A DNA stretch of 64,000 nt from Micromonospora sp. NBC_01796 (lineage in GTDB: Bacteria; Actinomycetota; Actinomycetes; Mycobacteriales; Micromonosporaceae), in contig NZ_CP109078.1 in the NCBI RefSeq assembly GCF_035917455.1, positions 4,443,501 through 4,507,500 on the forward strand. The letters run 5' to 3'. Every line of letters starts with the position of its first letter. Position 1 is the first letter of the stretch. A program made the translations under genes and the position numbers. The notes beneath the pieces were generated by a model. That model did no database searches. It was given only the letters and a program-made list of their open reading frames with translations, and was not told the origin of the DNA. Shown here in pieces: positions 15,962 to 24,161 of the stretch.

Positions 15962-17011
15962 TCAGAGGTGGTCGTTCGGAGCGGGGGCCGCGCCGACGTG
16001 CATCTTGTAGATCCACACCGGATACTCGACCGCCTGCACACCACCGTTGAAACCCGCGGTGCGGTTGAGTTGGGGGACCGGAATCCACAGGTCGCCGGCG
16101 CTGTCGAGCCACATGGCGTCGGCCCAGACCAGGCGCGGATCGGCGACCACCGTCTCCACCTCCCGGTCGGGGCTGATCGCCAGCACCCGCCGCTGGTTGG
16201 TGTCGCTGAGGTAGATCACGCCGTTCGCGTCGATCGCGGTGCCGCCGGTGGTCGGCGTGTCCAGCCAGGGTTCGACCTGGTCGGCCAGGTCGCCGGGGGT
16301 GACCGAGGGGTCGTCCAGCCACCGGGTGCCGATCCGGGACATCGGTCCGGACGCGGGCTGGTAGTAGAGCTGCCCACCATCCGGGGAGACCTCCAACTGG
16401 TCGGCGTGGACCAGCACCTCGTCACCCTCGGGGCCGCGGGCCTTGCGGTGGTCGGCGTACAGGGGGCGCTGGTCGGTGGTGCTGGGATGATCCTCCAGCA
16501 CCCGGCGCAGCTCGCCCGAGCCCAGGTCCAGGACGACCAGTCCCGGCTCACCGGCGTCGGTGAGGTAGACCTGGTCACCGTTGAACCGCAGGTCGTCGAG
16601 GTAGCTGCGGGGGCGGACCGCCGGACCGAGGTCGTAGATGTCGGCGACGCTGTCGGTGGTCAGGTTCACCACGATCAGCCGGGCCCCGCCCGGAATCGCG
16701 GCCCGGCCGATGCCCGGCGCACCCGCGTCGATGATCCAGAGCCGGCCGTCCGGCCCGATCCGCAAACCGTTGACCTGGACAAACGCGCCATCGGGGTGGT
16801 GGTCCTCGCGGACCGAGTTCCAGGCGGCGTCCGGGTACGGCACGTGCTGGCCGTCCGGGCCGAGTTCGGCGACCTGGATGCCGGGGCGGTCGGCGTTGGG
16901 AAAGCTGACGAACACCCGTCCGTCGCCGCTGGTGGTCACGCCGCTCCAGACCCGGTCGGACCGGTACGTCGCCTGCAGGCGCGGGTCGTTCTCGGTTGGC
17001 AACTCGATCAT
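15962..17011 (-). CDS. Major royal jelly / SMP-30-type beta-propeller protein
   Basis: A 349-residue protein with repeated propeller blades (GRVFVSFPNAD, GRLWIIDAG, DQVYLTDAG, GGQLYYQPASG, GVIYLSDTNQRRV, GDLWIPVPQLNR). The order fits the royal-jelly/L-dopachrome-tautomerase-like group more than gluconolactonases. No clear signal peptide, so probably cytoplasmic. Catalytic function cannot be assigned. It lies 97 bp upstream of, and on the same strand as, the MarR gene stop, and could be transcribed with it. Confidence 0.78.
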   Translation of the reverse strand: MIELPTENDPRLQATYRSDRVWSGVTTSGDGRVFVSFPNADRPGIQVAELGPDGQHVPYPDAAWNSVREDHHPDGAFVQVNGLRIGPDGRLWIIDAGAPGIGRAAIPGGARLIVVNLTTDSVADIYDLGPAVRPRSYLDDLRFNGDQVYLTDAGEPGLVVLDLGSGELRRVLEDHPSTTDQRPLYADHRKARGPEGDEVLVHADQLEVSPDGGQLYYQPASGPMSRIGTRWLDDPSVTPGDLADQVEPWLDTPTTGGTAIDANGVIYLSDTNQRRVLAISPDREVETVVADPRLVWADAMWLDSAGDLWIPVPQLNRTAGFNGGVQAVEYPVWIYKMHVGAAPAPNDHL

Positions 17012-17108
17012 CCGCCGACTCCTCCCCCGTACGACCGGGGGCGATCGGCGCGCCCCGGTGCTGACGGTGGGGGCGTACCCGCTGTGGGTCGGCGTACCCC
17101 TGTCGGGG

Positions 17109-17573
17109 TCAGTGCTCGCGGCAGGCGTCGTCGTCGACGGCGGTGTTGATCCGGCTCAGCAGCCGGTGCAGGGTGGCGACCTCGTCGGCGTCGAGGTGGG
17201 CGAGCAGTTCGCGCTCCACCGCGTCCATCGCGGCGTCGACCCTGGTCAGAACCGAGCCGCCGGCGTCGGTGAGGACGACGATGTGTCGTCGTCGGTCGGC
17301 CGGGTCTCGGCGCCGTTCGACCAGGTTGTCCCGTTCGAGGTCGTTGAGGATGGCCACCAGGGCGCTGGGATCGACACCGAGTGCCTCGACGAGCGCCTGC
17401 TGCCCGATCGGACCGTTCTCGGCCAGGTGCATCAGGGTGATGCCCTGCCGGGTGCTCAGGCCGGTGGCCTCCAGCGCGTCGCGCATCCGGGCGTTGCTGA
17501 TCCCGCCGTGCCGGGCCAGCAGCAGGCCGATGCGGTCCGTTGCCCGCCGGGACCGGGTCTCCTCGACCGTCAT
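17109..17573 (-). CDS. MarR-family transcriptional regulator
   Basis: A 154-residue winged-helix protein with the MarR core (LSTRQGITLMHLAENGPIGQQALVEALGVDPSALVAILNDLERDNLVERRRDPADRRRHIVVLT). DPADRR is the wing. It is divergent from the first hemerythrin gene, 80 bp away, with a TTTGT/ACAAA palindrome between them, so it probably controls itself and the hemerythrin genes. ATG 17573. Ligand or oxidant unknown; a cysteine occurs only near the C-terminus (DDDACREH). Confidence 0.9.
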   Translation of the reverse strand: MTVEETRSRRATDRIGLLLARHGGISNARMRDALEATGLSTRQGITLMHLAENGPIGQQALVEALGVDPSALVAILNDLERDNLVERRRDPADRRRHIVVLTDAGGSVLTRVDAAMDAVERELLAHLDADEVATLHRLLSRINTAVDDDACREH

Positions 17574-17618
17574 GCGGGTTATGTTAGCAGAGCCAAAATG
17601 ATTTGCCGCCACGGATTA

Positions 17619-17632
17619 TTTGTCGAAACAAA
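17619..17632. promoter_or_regulatory. Candidate MarR operator
   Basis: TTTGT-CGAA-ACAAA, a short perfect palindrome 22 bases before the first hemerythrin gene and 46 bases before the marR start, in the divergent promoter region. Confidence 0.5.
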
Positions 17633-17653
17633 CGATCTGGTACGGTCGTCCGC

Positions 17654-18178
17654 ATGAGTCGCGCTCGCGCTCCCCGGCAGGCGAAGGCACCGGGTGAGCA
17701 TCTGGTCGAGGAGCTGAGGTGGATCCACGGCGTACTGCGCCGTGACCTCAACCAGCTCCGCACGCTTGCCGACCAGATCGGCCGGGGCGCCGCACCGGAC
17801 CGGGTCCGCTCGACCGTCCGCTCGTTGCAGACCCGTGGCCCGCTCTGGCAGCTTCGCACCAACTGCCTGAGCTACTGCCGGCTGGTGCACTCCCACCACG
17901 GCAACGAGGACGTACGGCTCTTTCCGGCCCTGCGCCGGTCCAATCCGGCCCTGGTCCCGGCGGTCAAGCGGCTGGAGGCCGACCACCGTCGGATCTCCGA
18001 CCTGCTCGACCAGGTCGAGGCGCTGGCCGACCTGCTCCGCGGCGACGACCGGCCGGAGACCAGGAAACGGCTGATCGCCGCCCTGGAGGCGGTCGGCACC
18101 GACCTGCTGGCCCACCTCGACCTCGAGGAGAAGACGGTCATCCCGACGCTGCGGCAGTGGCGGGACTGGCCCCGCTGA
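17654..18178 (+). CDS. Hemerythrin-domain protein
   Basis: A 174-residue helical protein with the HHE pattern of a di-iron four-helix bundle: IHGVLRRDL, HSHHGNEDVRLFPAL, DHRRISDLL and HLDLEEKTVIPTL. Such proteins bind oxygen, NO or iron, or repair oxidised iron centres. ATG 17654. A second hemerythrin-like gene follows after 52 bp, and a MarR regulator is divergent, which suggests a response to an oxidant or to iron. Confidence 0.82.
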   Translation: MSRARAPRQAKAPGEHLVEELRWIHGVLRRDLNQLRTLADQIGRGAAPDRVRSTVRSLQTRGPLWQLRTNCLSYCRLVHSHHGNEDVRLFPALRRSNPALVPAVKRLEADHRRISDLLDQVEALADLLRGDDRPETRKRLIAALEAVGTDLLAHLDLEEKTVIPTLRQWRDWPR

Positions 18179-18230
18179 CCCGTCAACCAGCTTGATCGCC
18201 GACCTGATGACCAGCAGAGACAGGAAGATC

Positions 18231-18869
18231 GTGACCGACACCGACCACTGGCTGACCGGCCGTACCGGACTCGCGCCCACTCCGCCGCCGCGCACCCGGC
18301 ACAGCAGCACCGAGGTCTGGGACGAGAGCACCCGGCCGACCGCGCCCGAGCCGGAGCAGGAGGTGCGGTTCACCGGCCGTGGCGTCTCCGCCGGCAAGCA
18401 CCTGATCGACGTGCACAACCACTACCGGGAGGAACTCGCCCGGGTACGCGACATCCTCGACCAGGTACGCGCGAACGCCCTCGACATCGGCGCCGCCCGG
18501 GGCGAGGTCAACGCGATGACCCTGCGGTCCAACAACTGGACCCTCGGCTCCTTCTGTCAGTCCTACTGTGTGTCGCTGACCCAGCACCACACCATGGAGA
18601 GCGGCAGCATCTTCCCGTACCTGAAGGCCTCCGACCGGGGGCTGGCGGCGGTGATCGACCGGCTCGACCAGGAGCACCAGGTCATCCACGAGGTGCTCGA
18701 AGCGGTGGACCGGGCACTGGTCGACCTGGTGAGCCACCCGGACGACCTCTCCGGGATCCAGGAGGCGGTCGACGTGCTCACCGACGCGCTCCTGTCCCAC
18801 CTGGCGTACGAGGAACGCGAGCTGATCGGGCCGCTGTCCCGGTACGGCTTCTTCGGCGGCCAGGTCTGA
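18231..18869 (+). CDS. Second hemerythrin-domain protein
   Basis: About 212 residues; the first 55 are polar and proline-rich, the rest is a hemerythrin bundle (DVHNHYREELARVRD, SLTQHHTMESGSIFPYL, DQEHQVIHEVL, HLAYEERELIGPL). I chose GTG 18231 because AGGA lies five bases before it; ATG 18207 and TTG 18192 are in frame. The order of ligand segments matches the 17654 protein, so the two may form a pair. A terminator hairpin follows at 18948. Confidence 0.8.
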   Translation: MTDTDHWLTGRTGLAPTPPPRTRHSSTEVWDESTRPTAPEPEQEVRFTGRGVSAGKHLIDVHNHYREELARVRDILDQVRANALDIGAARGEVNAMTLRSNNWTLGSFCQSYCVSLTQHHTMESGSIFPYLKASDRGLAAVIDRLDQEHQVIHEVLEAVDRALVDLVSHPDDLSGIQEAVDVLTDALLSHLAYEERELIGPLSRYGFFGGQV

Positions 18870-18890
18870 CGGTCTGACGCCCAGGTCATC

Positions 18891-18902
18891 TGAAACAGTT
18901 CA
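18891..18902. promoter_or_regulatory. LacI-like operator half of a pair (upstream)
   Basis: TGAAACAGTTCA, matching the site TGAAACGGTTCA at 19043 in all but one base. The two lie 152 bp apart on either side of the 19000 promoter, a spacing at which a LacI-family tetramer could loop DNA. Confidence 0.5.
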
Positions 18903-18947
18903 ATCTTCGGAAGTTACCGGCGACTTTGTAGGCAAGTCAACCGATCA

Positions 18948-18997
18948 CGCCTTCCCACTGGCAAAAGCACGCGCCGGATTGGGGAAGGCGTTGTTTT
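18948..18997 (+). terminator. Intrinsic terminator after the hemerythrin genes
   Basis: CGCCTTCCC (18948-18956) pairs with GGGAAGGCG (18982-18990), followed by TTGTTTT, which gives the T-run of a classical intrinsic terminator. It separates the hemerythrin genes from the next promoter. Confidence 0.65.
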
Positions 18998-18999
18998 CC

Positions 19000-19029
19000 T
19001 TGACACCTTCGTAACGTCCTGGATATCTT
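19000..19029 (+). promoter_or_regulatory. Sigma-70-type promoter of the secreted FG-GAP protein
   Basis: TTGACA (19000-19005), an 18-base spacer and TATCTT (19024-19029). It is the clearest housekeeping-type promoter in the window and drives the gene at 19098. Confidence 0.72.
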
Positions 19030-19042
19030 GACCGCGGGCTAT

Positions 19043-19054
19043 TGAAACGGTTCA
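19043..19054. promoter_or_regulatory. LacI-like operator (downstream)
   Basis: TGAAACGGTTCA sits at about +8 from the expected start of transcription, where repressor binding would block initiation. Similar TGAAAC/GGTTCA sequences are bound by LacI-family sugar regulators in actinobacteria. Confidence 0.55.
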
Positions 19055-19097
19055 TCTCCTTTGCGGAATCCCCCCGCTCCCTTCAGGAGGCTCCGAC

Positions 19098-21371
19098 ATG
19101 CCGCACTCACCCCTGTCCCGCTCCGCCCGACCCCGGTCCTGGCCCTGGCGGGCCGCCGGCTCGGCCGTGGCGCTGCTCGCCGTACTCGCCCCACCGGGTC
19201 TCGCCCGAGCCGAGTCCCCGCAGGCCCCGGTCGCCGCCCCGGCCCAGATCGTGCCGACCGTGGTGACCACATTCGACACCAGGGCAGCCGGTGGCGGAGC
19301 CCGCCCACTGTTCGGCGACGTCACCGGCGACGGTCGGCTCGACATCGTCTACATGCAACCGCACTACGTCGCCGACGACCGGTACGAAGGCGCGCTGGTC
19401 GCCGCGCTGACCACGTACGACCTGGACGGTCGGCTGCTCTGGCAGGCCGGCACCCCCGACCCCCGGGGTCGCAACAACGGCAGCGACATCCCGGCCCAGG
19501 TGCACGACGTCGACGGGGACGGGGACAACGAGGTCGTCGCGATCATGCACCCGGGCGGCGACACCCGTCAGCCCGGTCGGTTCATGATCTTCGACGGTGC
19601 CACCGGGCAGCTCGTACGCGACTTCGCGCTGCCCGATCGGCTCGCCCACGACGCGATCATCTTCGCCAACCTCAGTGGCCGGAACACCGCCCAGGAGATC
19701 ATCCTCAAGGACCGCTACGACACCGCGTGGGCGTTGTCCGGCGACGGCACCCTGCTCTGGACCCACCGGGGCAACACCGGTCACTACCCCTGGCCGTACG
19801 ACATCGACAACGACGGCCGGCAGGAGGTGATGATCGGCTACGACATGGTCGGCCCGGACGGGCAACTGCTCTGGCAGCACCGGGGCGACGGACACGCCGA
19901 CACCATGTGGATGGCCGACATCGCCGGTGACGCCGAACCCGAACTCATCCTCGGCGGTGACGCGGCGGTCGCGCACGACCTGCGTACCGGTGCCGAACTC
20001 TGGCGCAACAGCGACATCGTCGAGACGCAGAACATCATGACCGGCGACTACCTCCCGGAACTGCCCGGTCTGGAGTCGCTCGGCCTGGACCGGATCGACC
20101 GGACCGCGAACGGGTACGACGGGCTGTTCCTCCTCGACGAGCAGGGCGGCATGGTCTGGCAGGAGGCGCGGACCACCCGAGGCTGCTGGGGGTCGATCCC
20201 GGAACCGATCCACAACTGGACCGGCGACCACAGCGACCTGATCATGGTGTGGAACCGGGGTTGCGGCGAGCCGACCACCATCATGAACGGCAGCGGGGAC
20301 GTGATCAGCGTTCTCGACCCGGCCGCCCGGCTCTGGCACGCCGACTTCTGCGGCGACGACAAGGAAGAGGTCGTCGAGTACATCCAGGGCGCCTCCCTGA
20401 CCATCAAGAGCAACGGCCCGTGCGACCTGGCCGCGAAGGTGACCGGAACCCCGTTGCCGCAGGCGAAGCGGCTCTACAACTACACCCGCTACACCGCGGG
20501 GGACACCCCGGTCGACGTCTCCGCCGGCCGTCCCGCCACCGCCACGGGTGCGCTGCCCGGACACGCCGCCGCACTGGCCACCGACGGCGACCCGGCCACC
20601 GCCTGGAAGGCCGCCAGCACGTCGGTCGGTCAGCGGTGGCAGGTCGACCTGGGACGCTGGCGCACCCTCGCCGGGATCGAACTGACCTTCCCGCGTACGG
20701 ACGTGCGTGACGCCTGCACCCGTACGGTCGGTGGCACCCATCCCGGCCCGCTCACCGTGACCGACGGGGTCACCTGCCTCACCGGCACGGTCAGCGGTCC
20801 GGTGACCGTACGCCCCGGCGCCTCGCTGGTCGCCGACAACGCCACCATCGCCGGTCCGGTCTCCGCGACCGGGGCGGTCGTGGTGCGGGTGACCGGCAGC
20901 CGGATCGCCGGCCCGGTCTCGGTCGGCGGCACCACCGGCCAGGTCGTGCTCACCGGCAACCAGGTCGCCGGCCCGGTCAGCCTCTCCGGCAACCGCACCG
21001 GAAACCGGCCGGTGGTGGTGTCGGCGAACACCGTACGCGGGCCACTGGCCTGCACCGGGAACCAGCCGGCTCCGGTACGCGACGGCGATCCGAACGCGGT
21101 CTCCGGTCCCGCCACCGGCCAGTGCGCCGCCGTCCCGACCGGTCCGGCCGAGGCCGCCCAGTTCGGCTACGGCTACACGGTCGAGGTGTCCAAGGACGGC
21201 CTCACCTGGACGAAGGTGCTCGACCGGGCGGCCGATCCGGCTGGCGCGCAGATCCAGCGGGGGCTCTTCACCGGCCTCGGACGTCATGTCCGGGTCACCC
21301 TCACCGACCTCCCCGACCTTCCGTTCGCCCGACCCGGGCTGGCCGGGGTCAGCGTGCTCGGCAACCGCTGA
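19098..21371 (+). CDS. Secreted FG-GAP/rhamnogalacturonan-lyase-like protein with split discoidin domain
   Basis: A 757-residue exported protein. After the signal peptide (about 1-38) comes a beta-propeller of FG-GAP type (DVTGDGRLDIVY, DVDGDGDNEVVAI, DIDNDGRQEVMIG, calcium-loop motifs; about 45-450), like the catalytic propeller of family PL11 rhamnogalacturonan lyases. Then a discoidin (F5/8 C, CBM32-like) domain begins (SAGRPATATGALPGHAAALATDGDPATAW, split about 475-535), is interrupted by about 140 residues of GPV-rich repeats (GPVTVRPGA, GPVSATGAV, GPVSVGGTT), and resumes (YTVEVSKDGLTWTKV ... HVRVTLTD). SD AGGAGG precedes ATG 19098. Probably secreted to bind and cut or sense plant polysaccharide under sugar control. 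Confidence 0.75.
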   Translation: MPHSPLSRSARPRSWPWRAAGSAVALLAVLAPPGLARAESPQAPVAAPAQIVPTVVTTFDTRAAGGGARPLFGDVTGDGRLDIVYMQPHYVADDRYEGALVAALTTYDLDGRLLWQAGTPDPRGRNNGSDIPAQVHDVDGDGDNEVVAIMHPGGDTRQPGRFMIFDGATGQLVRDFALPDRLAHDAIIFANLSGRNTAQEIILKDRYDTAWALSGDGTLLWTHRGNTGHYPWPYDIDNDGRQEVMIGYDMVGPDGQLLWQHRGDGHADTMWMADIAGDAEPELILGGDAAVAHDLRTGAELWRNSDIVETQNIMTGDYLPELPGLESLGLDRIDRTANGYDGLFLLDEQGGMVWQEARTTRGCWGSIPEPIHNWTGDHSDLIMVWNRGCGEPTTIMNGSGDVISVLDPAARLWHADFCGDDKEEVVEYIQGASLTIKSNGPCDLAAKVTGTPLPQAKRLYNYTRYTAGDTPVDVSAGRPATATGALPGHAAALATDGDPATAWKAASTSVGQRWQVDLGRWRTLAGIELTFPRTDVRDACTRTVGGTHPGPLTVTDGVTCLTGTVSGPVTVRPGASLVADNATIAGPVSATGAVVVRVTGSRIAGPVSVGGTTGQVVLTGNQVAGPVSLSGNRTGNRPVVVSANTVRGPLACTGNQPAPVRDGDPNAVSGPATGQCAAVPTGPAEAAQFGYGYTVEVSKDGLTWTKVLDRAADPAGAQIQRGLFTGLGRHVRVTLTDLPDLPFARPGLAGVSVLGNR

Positions 21372-21427
21372 CCGACCCCGGAGATGTCCGCCCACGGACA
21401 TCGACGCCGGGAAGAAGTGGGGTGTGC

Positions 21428-21465
21428 GGGCCCGTTGTCATCGCTGCGGCGGTGGCAACGGGCCC
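21428..21465. terminator. Bidirectional terminator
   Basis: GGGCCCGTTG (21428-21437) pairs with CAACGGGCCC (21456-21465), followed by TTCCT. It lies between the convergent ends of the secreted protein gene and the membrane protein gene. Confidence 0.72.
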
Positions 21466-21472
21466 TTCCTCG

Positions 21473-22132
21473 TCACGGGGCCGGGCGGGTCGCCGCCGGT
21501 TGCCGCCAGAGGGTCAGGGCCAACCAGGCCAGGCCGACCGCGACCAGTACACCGTGGCCGATCCGAACCGCCGATGGTGTGTAGAACTGGGGCAGGAAGA
21601 GGGCGAAACCGAGCGCGAGCGGGATGCCGGTGGCCCGGGGGAGCAGGCCGGAGCGCCAGATCGCCACCGCCGCGAGCACCGCGCCGACCCCGAGCAGGAC
21701 CAGGCCGATCCCGAAGGTGGTGATCGCGACCGGGCCGTAACGTACGGCGTCGACCAGGTCGAGCAGGTCCAGCGGCTGCCCGTCGGCGGAGCGGCCGGCG
21801 ATCGCGTTCAGGGCGAAGTCCTCGGCGCCGTAGTAGGGCAGGGTCAGACCCGCGCCGATCCAGGTGGTCACGACACCGGCGGCGGCGAGGGCTTCGCCGG
21901 GCGTACGGGCGACAAGCGACCGTACGGCGAGCAGTGCCAGCGGCAGCAGGATGAACCCGATCATGGCGAACAGGTGGGAGGCGACCCACCGCCCGGAACT
22001 CATCGCCTCGGTGGCACCGGCAACCGTGGTCTCGTCCGTCCACGGCCGTACGGCGGGGTAGAGCAGGAACATCAGCGCGGCGACGGCGGCGGCGAGCGCA
22101 CCGAGCCGGATGCGCGTGTCTGGGGTGGACAT
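21473..22132 (-). CDS. Hypothetical integral membrane protein
   Basis: A 219-residue protein with about six hydrophobic helices (LGALAAAVAALMFLLYPAV, HLFAMIGFILLPLALLAV, VVTTWIGAGLTLPYYG, GPVAITTFGIGLVLLGVGAVLAAV, ALGFALFLPQFY, GVLVAVGLAWLAL). I do not recognise a family with known function. ATG 22132 has AAGGAG eight bases upstream. It lies 35 bp behind a TetR gene on the same strand and is probably co-transcribed with it. Confidence 0.82.
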   Translation of the reverse strand: MSTPDTRIRLGALAAAVAALMFLLYPAVRPWTDETTVAGATEAMSSGRWVASHLFAMIGFILLPLALLAVRSLVARTPGEALAAAGVVTTWIGAGLTLPYYGAEDFALNAIAGRSADGQPLDLLDLVDAVRYGPVAITTFGIGLVLLGVGAVLAAVAIWRSGLLPRATGIPLALGFALFLPQFYTPSAVRIGHGVLVAVGLAWLALTLWRQPAATRPAP

Positions 22133-22167
22133 TCCGGTGTCTCCTTCGGTGGAGGGGCGGAGCGCGG

Positions 22168-22725
22168 TCACGGCCGGGGCAGGCTCGCGACGAACATCCG
22201 GATCAGTTGCTCGTACGTCTCGTCCAGGTCCTGGGGCAGGCCGAATCCGCCGCCGGCCTCGATGGAGACGAACCCGTGGCCGATCGAGCGCAGGCACCGG
22301 GTGGCGTGGATCGCGGCGTTCCGGTCGAGCCCGTAGCCGCGCAGGACCGCGAGGAAGACGTTGAGCAGCCGGGTGGCGGCTTCGACCACGGCGGGATCGT
22401 GCAGCGGGTCGGCCGGCATGGCGGCGTACCGGGCGGGGTGTTCGCGTACGTAGTCGCGGTAGGTGTGCATCAGCACGGTCACCGCCTCGTCGCCGCTGCG
22501 CCCGATCACCGCGTCACCGAAGCGTTCGGCCATCTCCGTCATCACCCGTACGCCGACCAGGGCGCGCAGTTCGGCGATGTTGCCGACGTGTTTGTAGAGC
22601 GAGGGGGTGGCGACCCCGGTGCGGGCGGCGACGGCGGCGAGGGTGAGGGCGCCGGCGCCCTGTTCGTCGACCACGTCGAGCGCGGCGCTGACCACGGCCG
22701 GGGTGGAGAGCCCGGCCCTAGGCAC
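22168..22725 (-). CDS. TetR-family transcriptional regulator
   Basis: A 185-residue regulator with the TetR helix-turn-helix (GALTLAAVAARTGVATPSLYKHVGNIAELRALV) at the N-terminus and a C-terminal ligand domain of the type that ends FVSIEAGGGFGLPQDLDETYEQLIRMF (WHG-like). Start GTG 22725. It precedes the membrane protein gene and is divergent from the GntR/ABC operon, sharing a 153-bp promoter gap. Confidence 0.88.
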   Translation of the reverse strand: MPRAGLSTPAVVSAALDVVDEQGAGALTLAAVAARTGVATPSLYKHVGNIAELRALVGVRVMTEMAERFGDAVIGRSGDEAVTVLMHTYRDYVREHPARYAAMPADPLHDPAVVEAATRLLNVFLAVLRGYGLDRNAAIHATRCLRSIGHGFVSIEAGGGFGLPQDLDETYEQLIRMFVASLPRP

Positions 22726-22824
22726 CCGGTGCTCCGGTGGCGCGACGGCTGACCGGGACCGTCTGGCTATCTCCCATAGCCCAAAAGCTAATGGCCGTAG
22801 CCGAGAACTGTCAAGTGGCGGTTC

Positions 22825-22855
22825 TTGACATCCGGGGGAGGGAAATAGCTATTGT
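22825..22855 (+). promoter_or_regulatory. Promoter of the GntR/ABC operon
   Basis: TTGACA (22825-22830), 19 bases, TATTGT (22850-22855). Directly downstream is CTAGTAACCTAG (22857-22868), a small symmetrical site that suits autoregulation by a YtrA-type GntR protein. Confidence 0.55.
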
Positions 22856-22878
22856 GCTAGTAACCTAGTTGAATCGAG

Positions 22879-23274
22879 ATGATGGTGATCGAGTTTCACC
22901 TGGACGGCCGCTCCGGCGTCTCGCCGTACATGCAGTTGATCCACCAGGTGCGTCAGGCCATGCGGTTGGGCCTGCTGCGCGAGGGTGACCGGCTGCCCAC
23001 GGTCAAGGACGTCGTGGCGAAAGTGGCGATCAACCCGAACACGGTGCTCAAGGCGTACCGCGAGCTTGAGTACGAGGGACTCGTGCAACCCCGGCCCGGC
23101 GTCGGGACGTTCGTGACCCGGACGCTGAGCGACGAGTCGCTGGCCGCGCACGGCCCGCTGCGCCTGGAACTGGAGCAGTGGCTGACCAGGGCCCGAGCAG
23201 CAGGCCTGGCCGAGGAGAGCATCGAGGCCCTCTTCCTCAGCACCTTCCGCGCGCCCGCCGAGGAGAAGGCATGA
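22879..23274 (+). CDS. GntR-family regulator, YtrA type
   Basis: A 131-residue protein: winged helix (SPYMQLIHQVRQAMRLGLLREGDRLPTVKDVVAKVAINPNTVLKAYRELEYEGLVQPRPGVGTFV, about 14-78) plus a short helical tail. YtrA-type regulators sit at the head of ABC transporter operons and repress them. Two ATG codons in tandem (22879, 22882) and no strong ribosome site, so the mRNA leader may be short. It overlaps the ATPase gene by four bases (ATGA). Confidence 0.9.
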   Translation: MMVIEFHLDGRSGVSPYMQLIHQVRQAMRLGLLREGDRLPTVKDVVAKVAINPNTVLKAYRELEYEGLVQPRPGVGTFVTRTLSDESLAAHGPLRLELEQWLTRARAAGLAEESIEALFLSTFRAPAEEKA

Positions 23275-24161
23275 CCCCGGTCATCGAGACCAACGGCCTG
23301 GGCAAGCGGTACGGCCGCCGCCAGGCGTTGTCCGACTGCACCCTGAGCATTCCGCCGGGGCGGGTGGTGGGACTGGTCGGCCCCAACGGCGCCGGCAAGT
23401 CGACCCTGTTGCAGCTCGCCTGCGGCCTGCTGGCACCGACCTCCGGCACCATCGAGGTCCTCGGTGCGCGTCCGGCGTCCGGGCCGGCGCAGGTGGCCAG
23501 GGTCGGCTTCGTCGCCCAGGACACCCCGACGTACGCCGGACTGTCCATCGCCGACCACCTGCGCCTCGGCGCCCGGCTCAACCCCGGCTGGGACAACGAC
23601 CTGGCGACCGGCCGGATCAGGCAACTCGGCCTCGATCCCGGTCAGAAGGCCGGCAAACTCTCCGGCGGTCAACGGGCCCAGCTCGCCCTGACCCTGGCCA
23701 TCGCGAAGCGGCCCGAGCTGCTGATCCTCGACGAGCCGGTGGCCAGCCTCGATCCGCTGGCCCGGCGCGAGTTCATGCGGACCCTGATGGAGTTCACCGC
23801 CGAACACGAGGCCAGCGTCGTGCTCTCCTCGCACCTGGTCGCCGACCTGGAGCGGGTGTGCGACTACCTGATCGTGCTGGCCGCGTCGAAGGTGCAGGTC
23901 GCCGGGGAGGTGGACGAACTGCTGGCCACCCATCACCGGCTCACCGGGCCCACCCGTGACCCGGCCACGTTCCCGCCCGGTCACCAGGTGATCCAGGCCA
24001 GCCACACCGAACGGCAGTCGACCGTGATCGTACGCAGCTCGGCACCGATCGACGATCCGTCGTGCACCGTGGACAGGCTCGACCTGGAGGACCTCGTCCT
24101 CGCCTACATGACCCAGGCCGCCACCGTCGGCCGTACACCCGTGCTGGAGACGTCCCGATGA
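23271..24161 (+). CDS. ABC transporter ATPase
   Basis: A 296-residue drug- or peptide-exporter type ATPase with Walker A GPNGAGKST, signature LSGGQRAQL, Walker B LLILDEP and switch VLSSHL. The C-terminal 80 residues are an extra domain. AGGAGAAGG lies before ATG 23271, and both ends overlap neighbours (ATGA), so regulator, ATPase and permease are tightly coupled. Substrate unknown; YtrA-type systems often act in cell-envelope stress. Confidence 0.92.
   Translation: MTPVIETNGLGKRYGRRQALSDCTLSIPPGRVVGLVGPNGAGKSTLLQLACGLLAPTSGTIEVLGARPASGPAQVARVGFVAQDTPTYAGLSIADHLRLGARLNPGWDNDLATGRIRQLGLDPGQKAGKLSGGQRAQLALTLAIAKRPELLILDEPVASLDPLARREFMRTLMEFTAEHEASVVLSSHLVADLERVCDYLIVLAASKVQVAGEVDELLATHHRLTGPTRDPATFPPGHQVIQASHTERQSTVIVRSSAPIDDPSCTVDRLDLEDLVLAYMTQAATVGRTPVLETSR

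Noticed and set aside
19107..21401. A 764-codon open frame antisense to the FG-GAP gene
   Set aside because: It mirrors the real gene, shows no fold or signal, and its composition is that of reversed codons.
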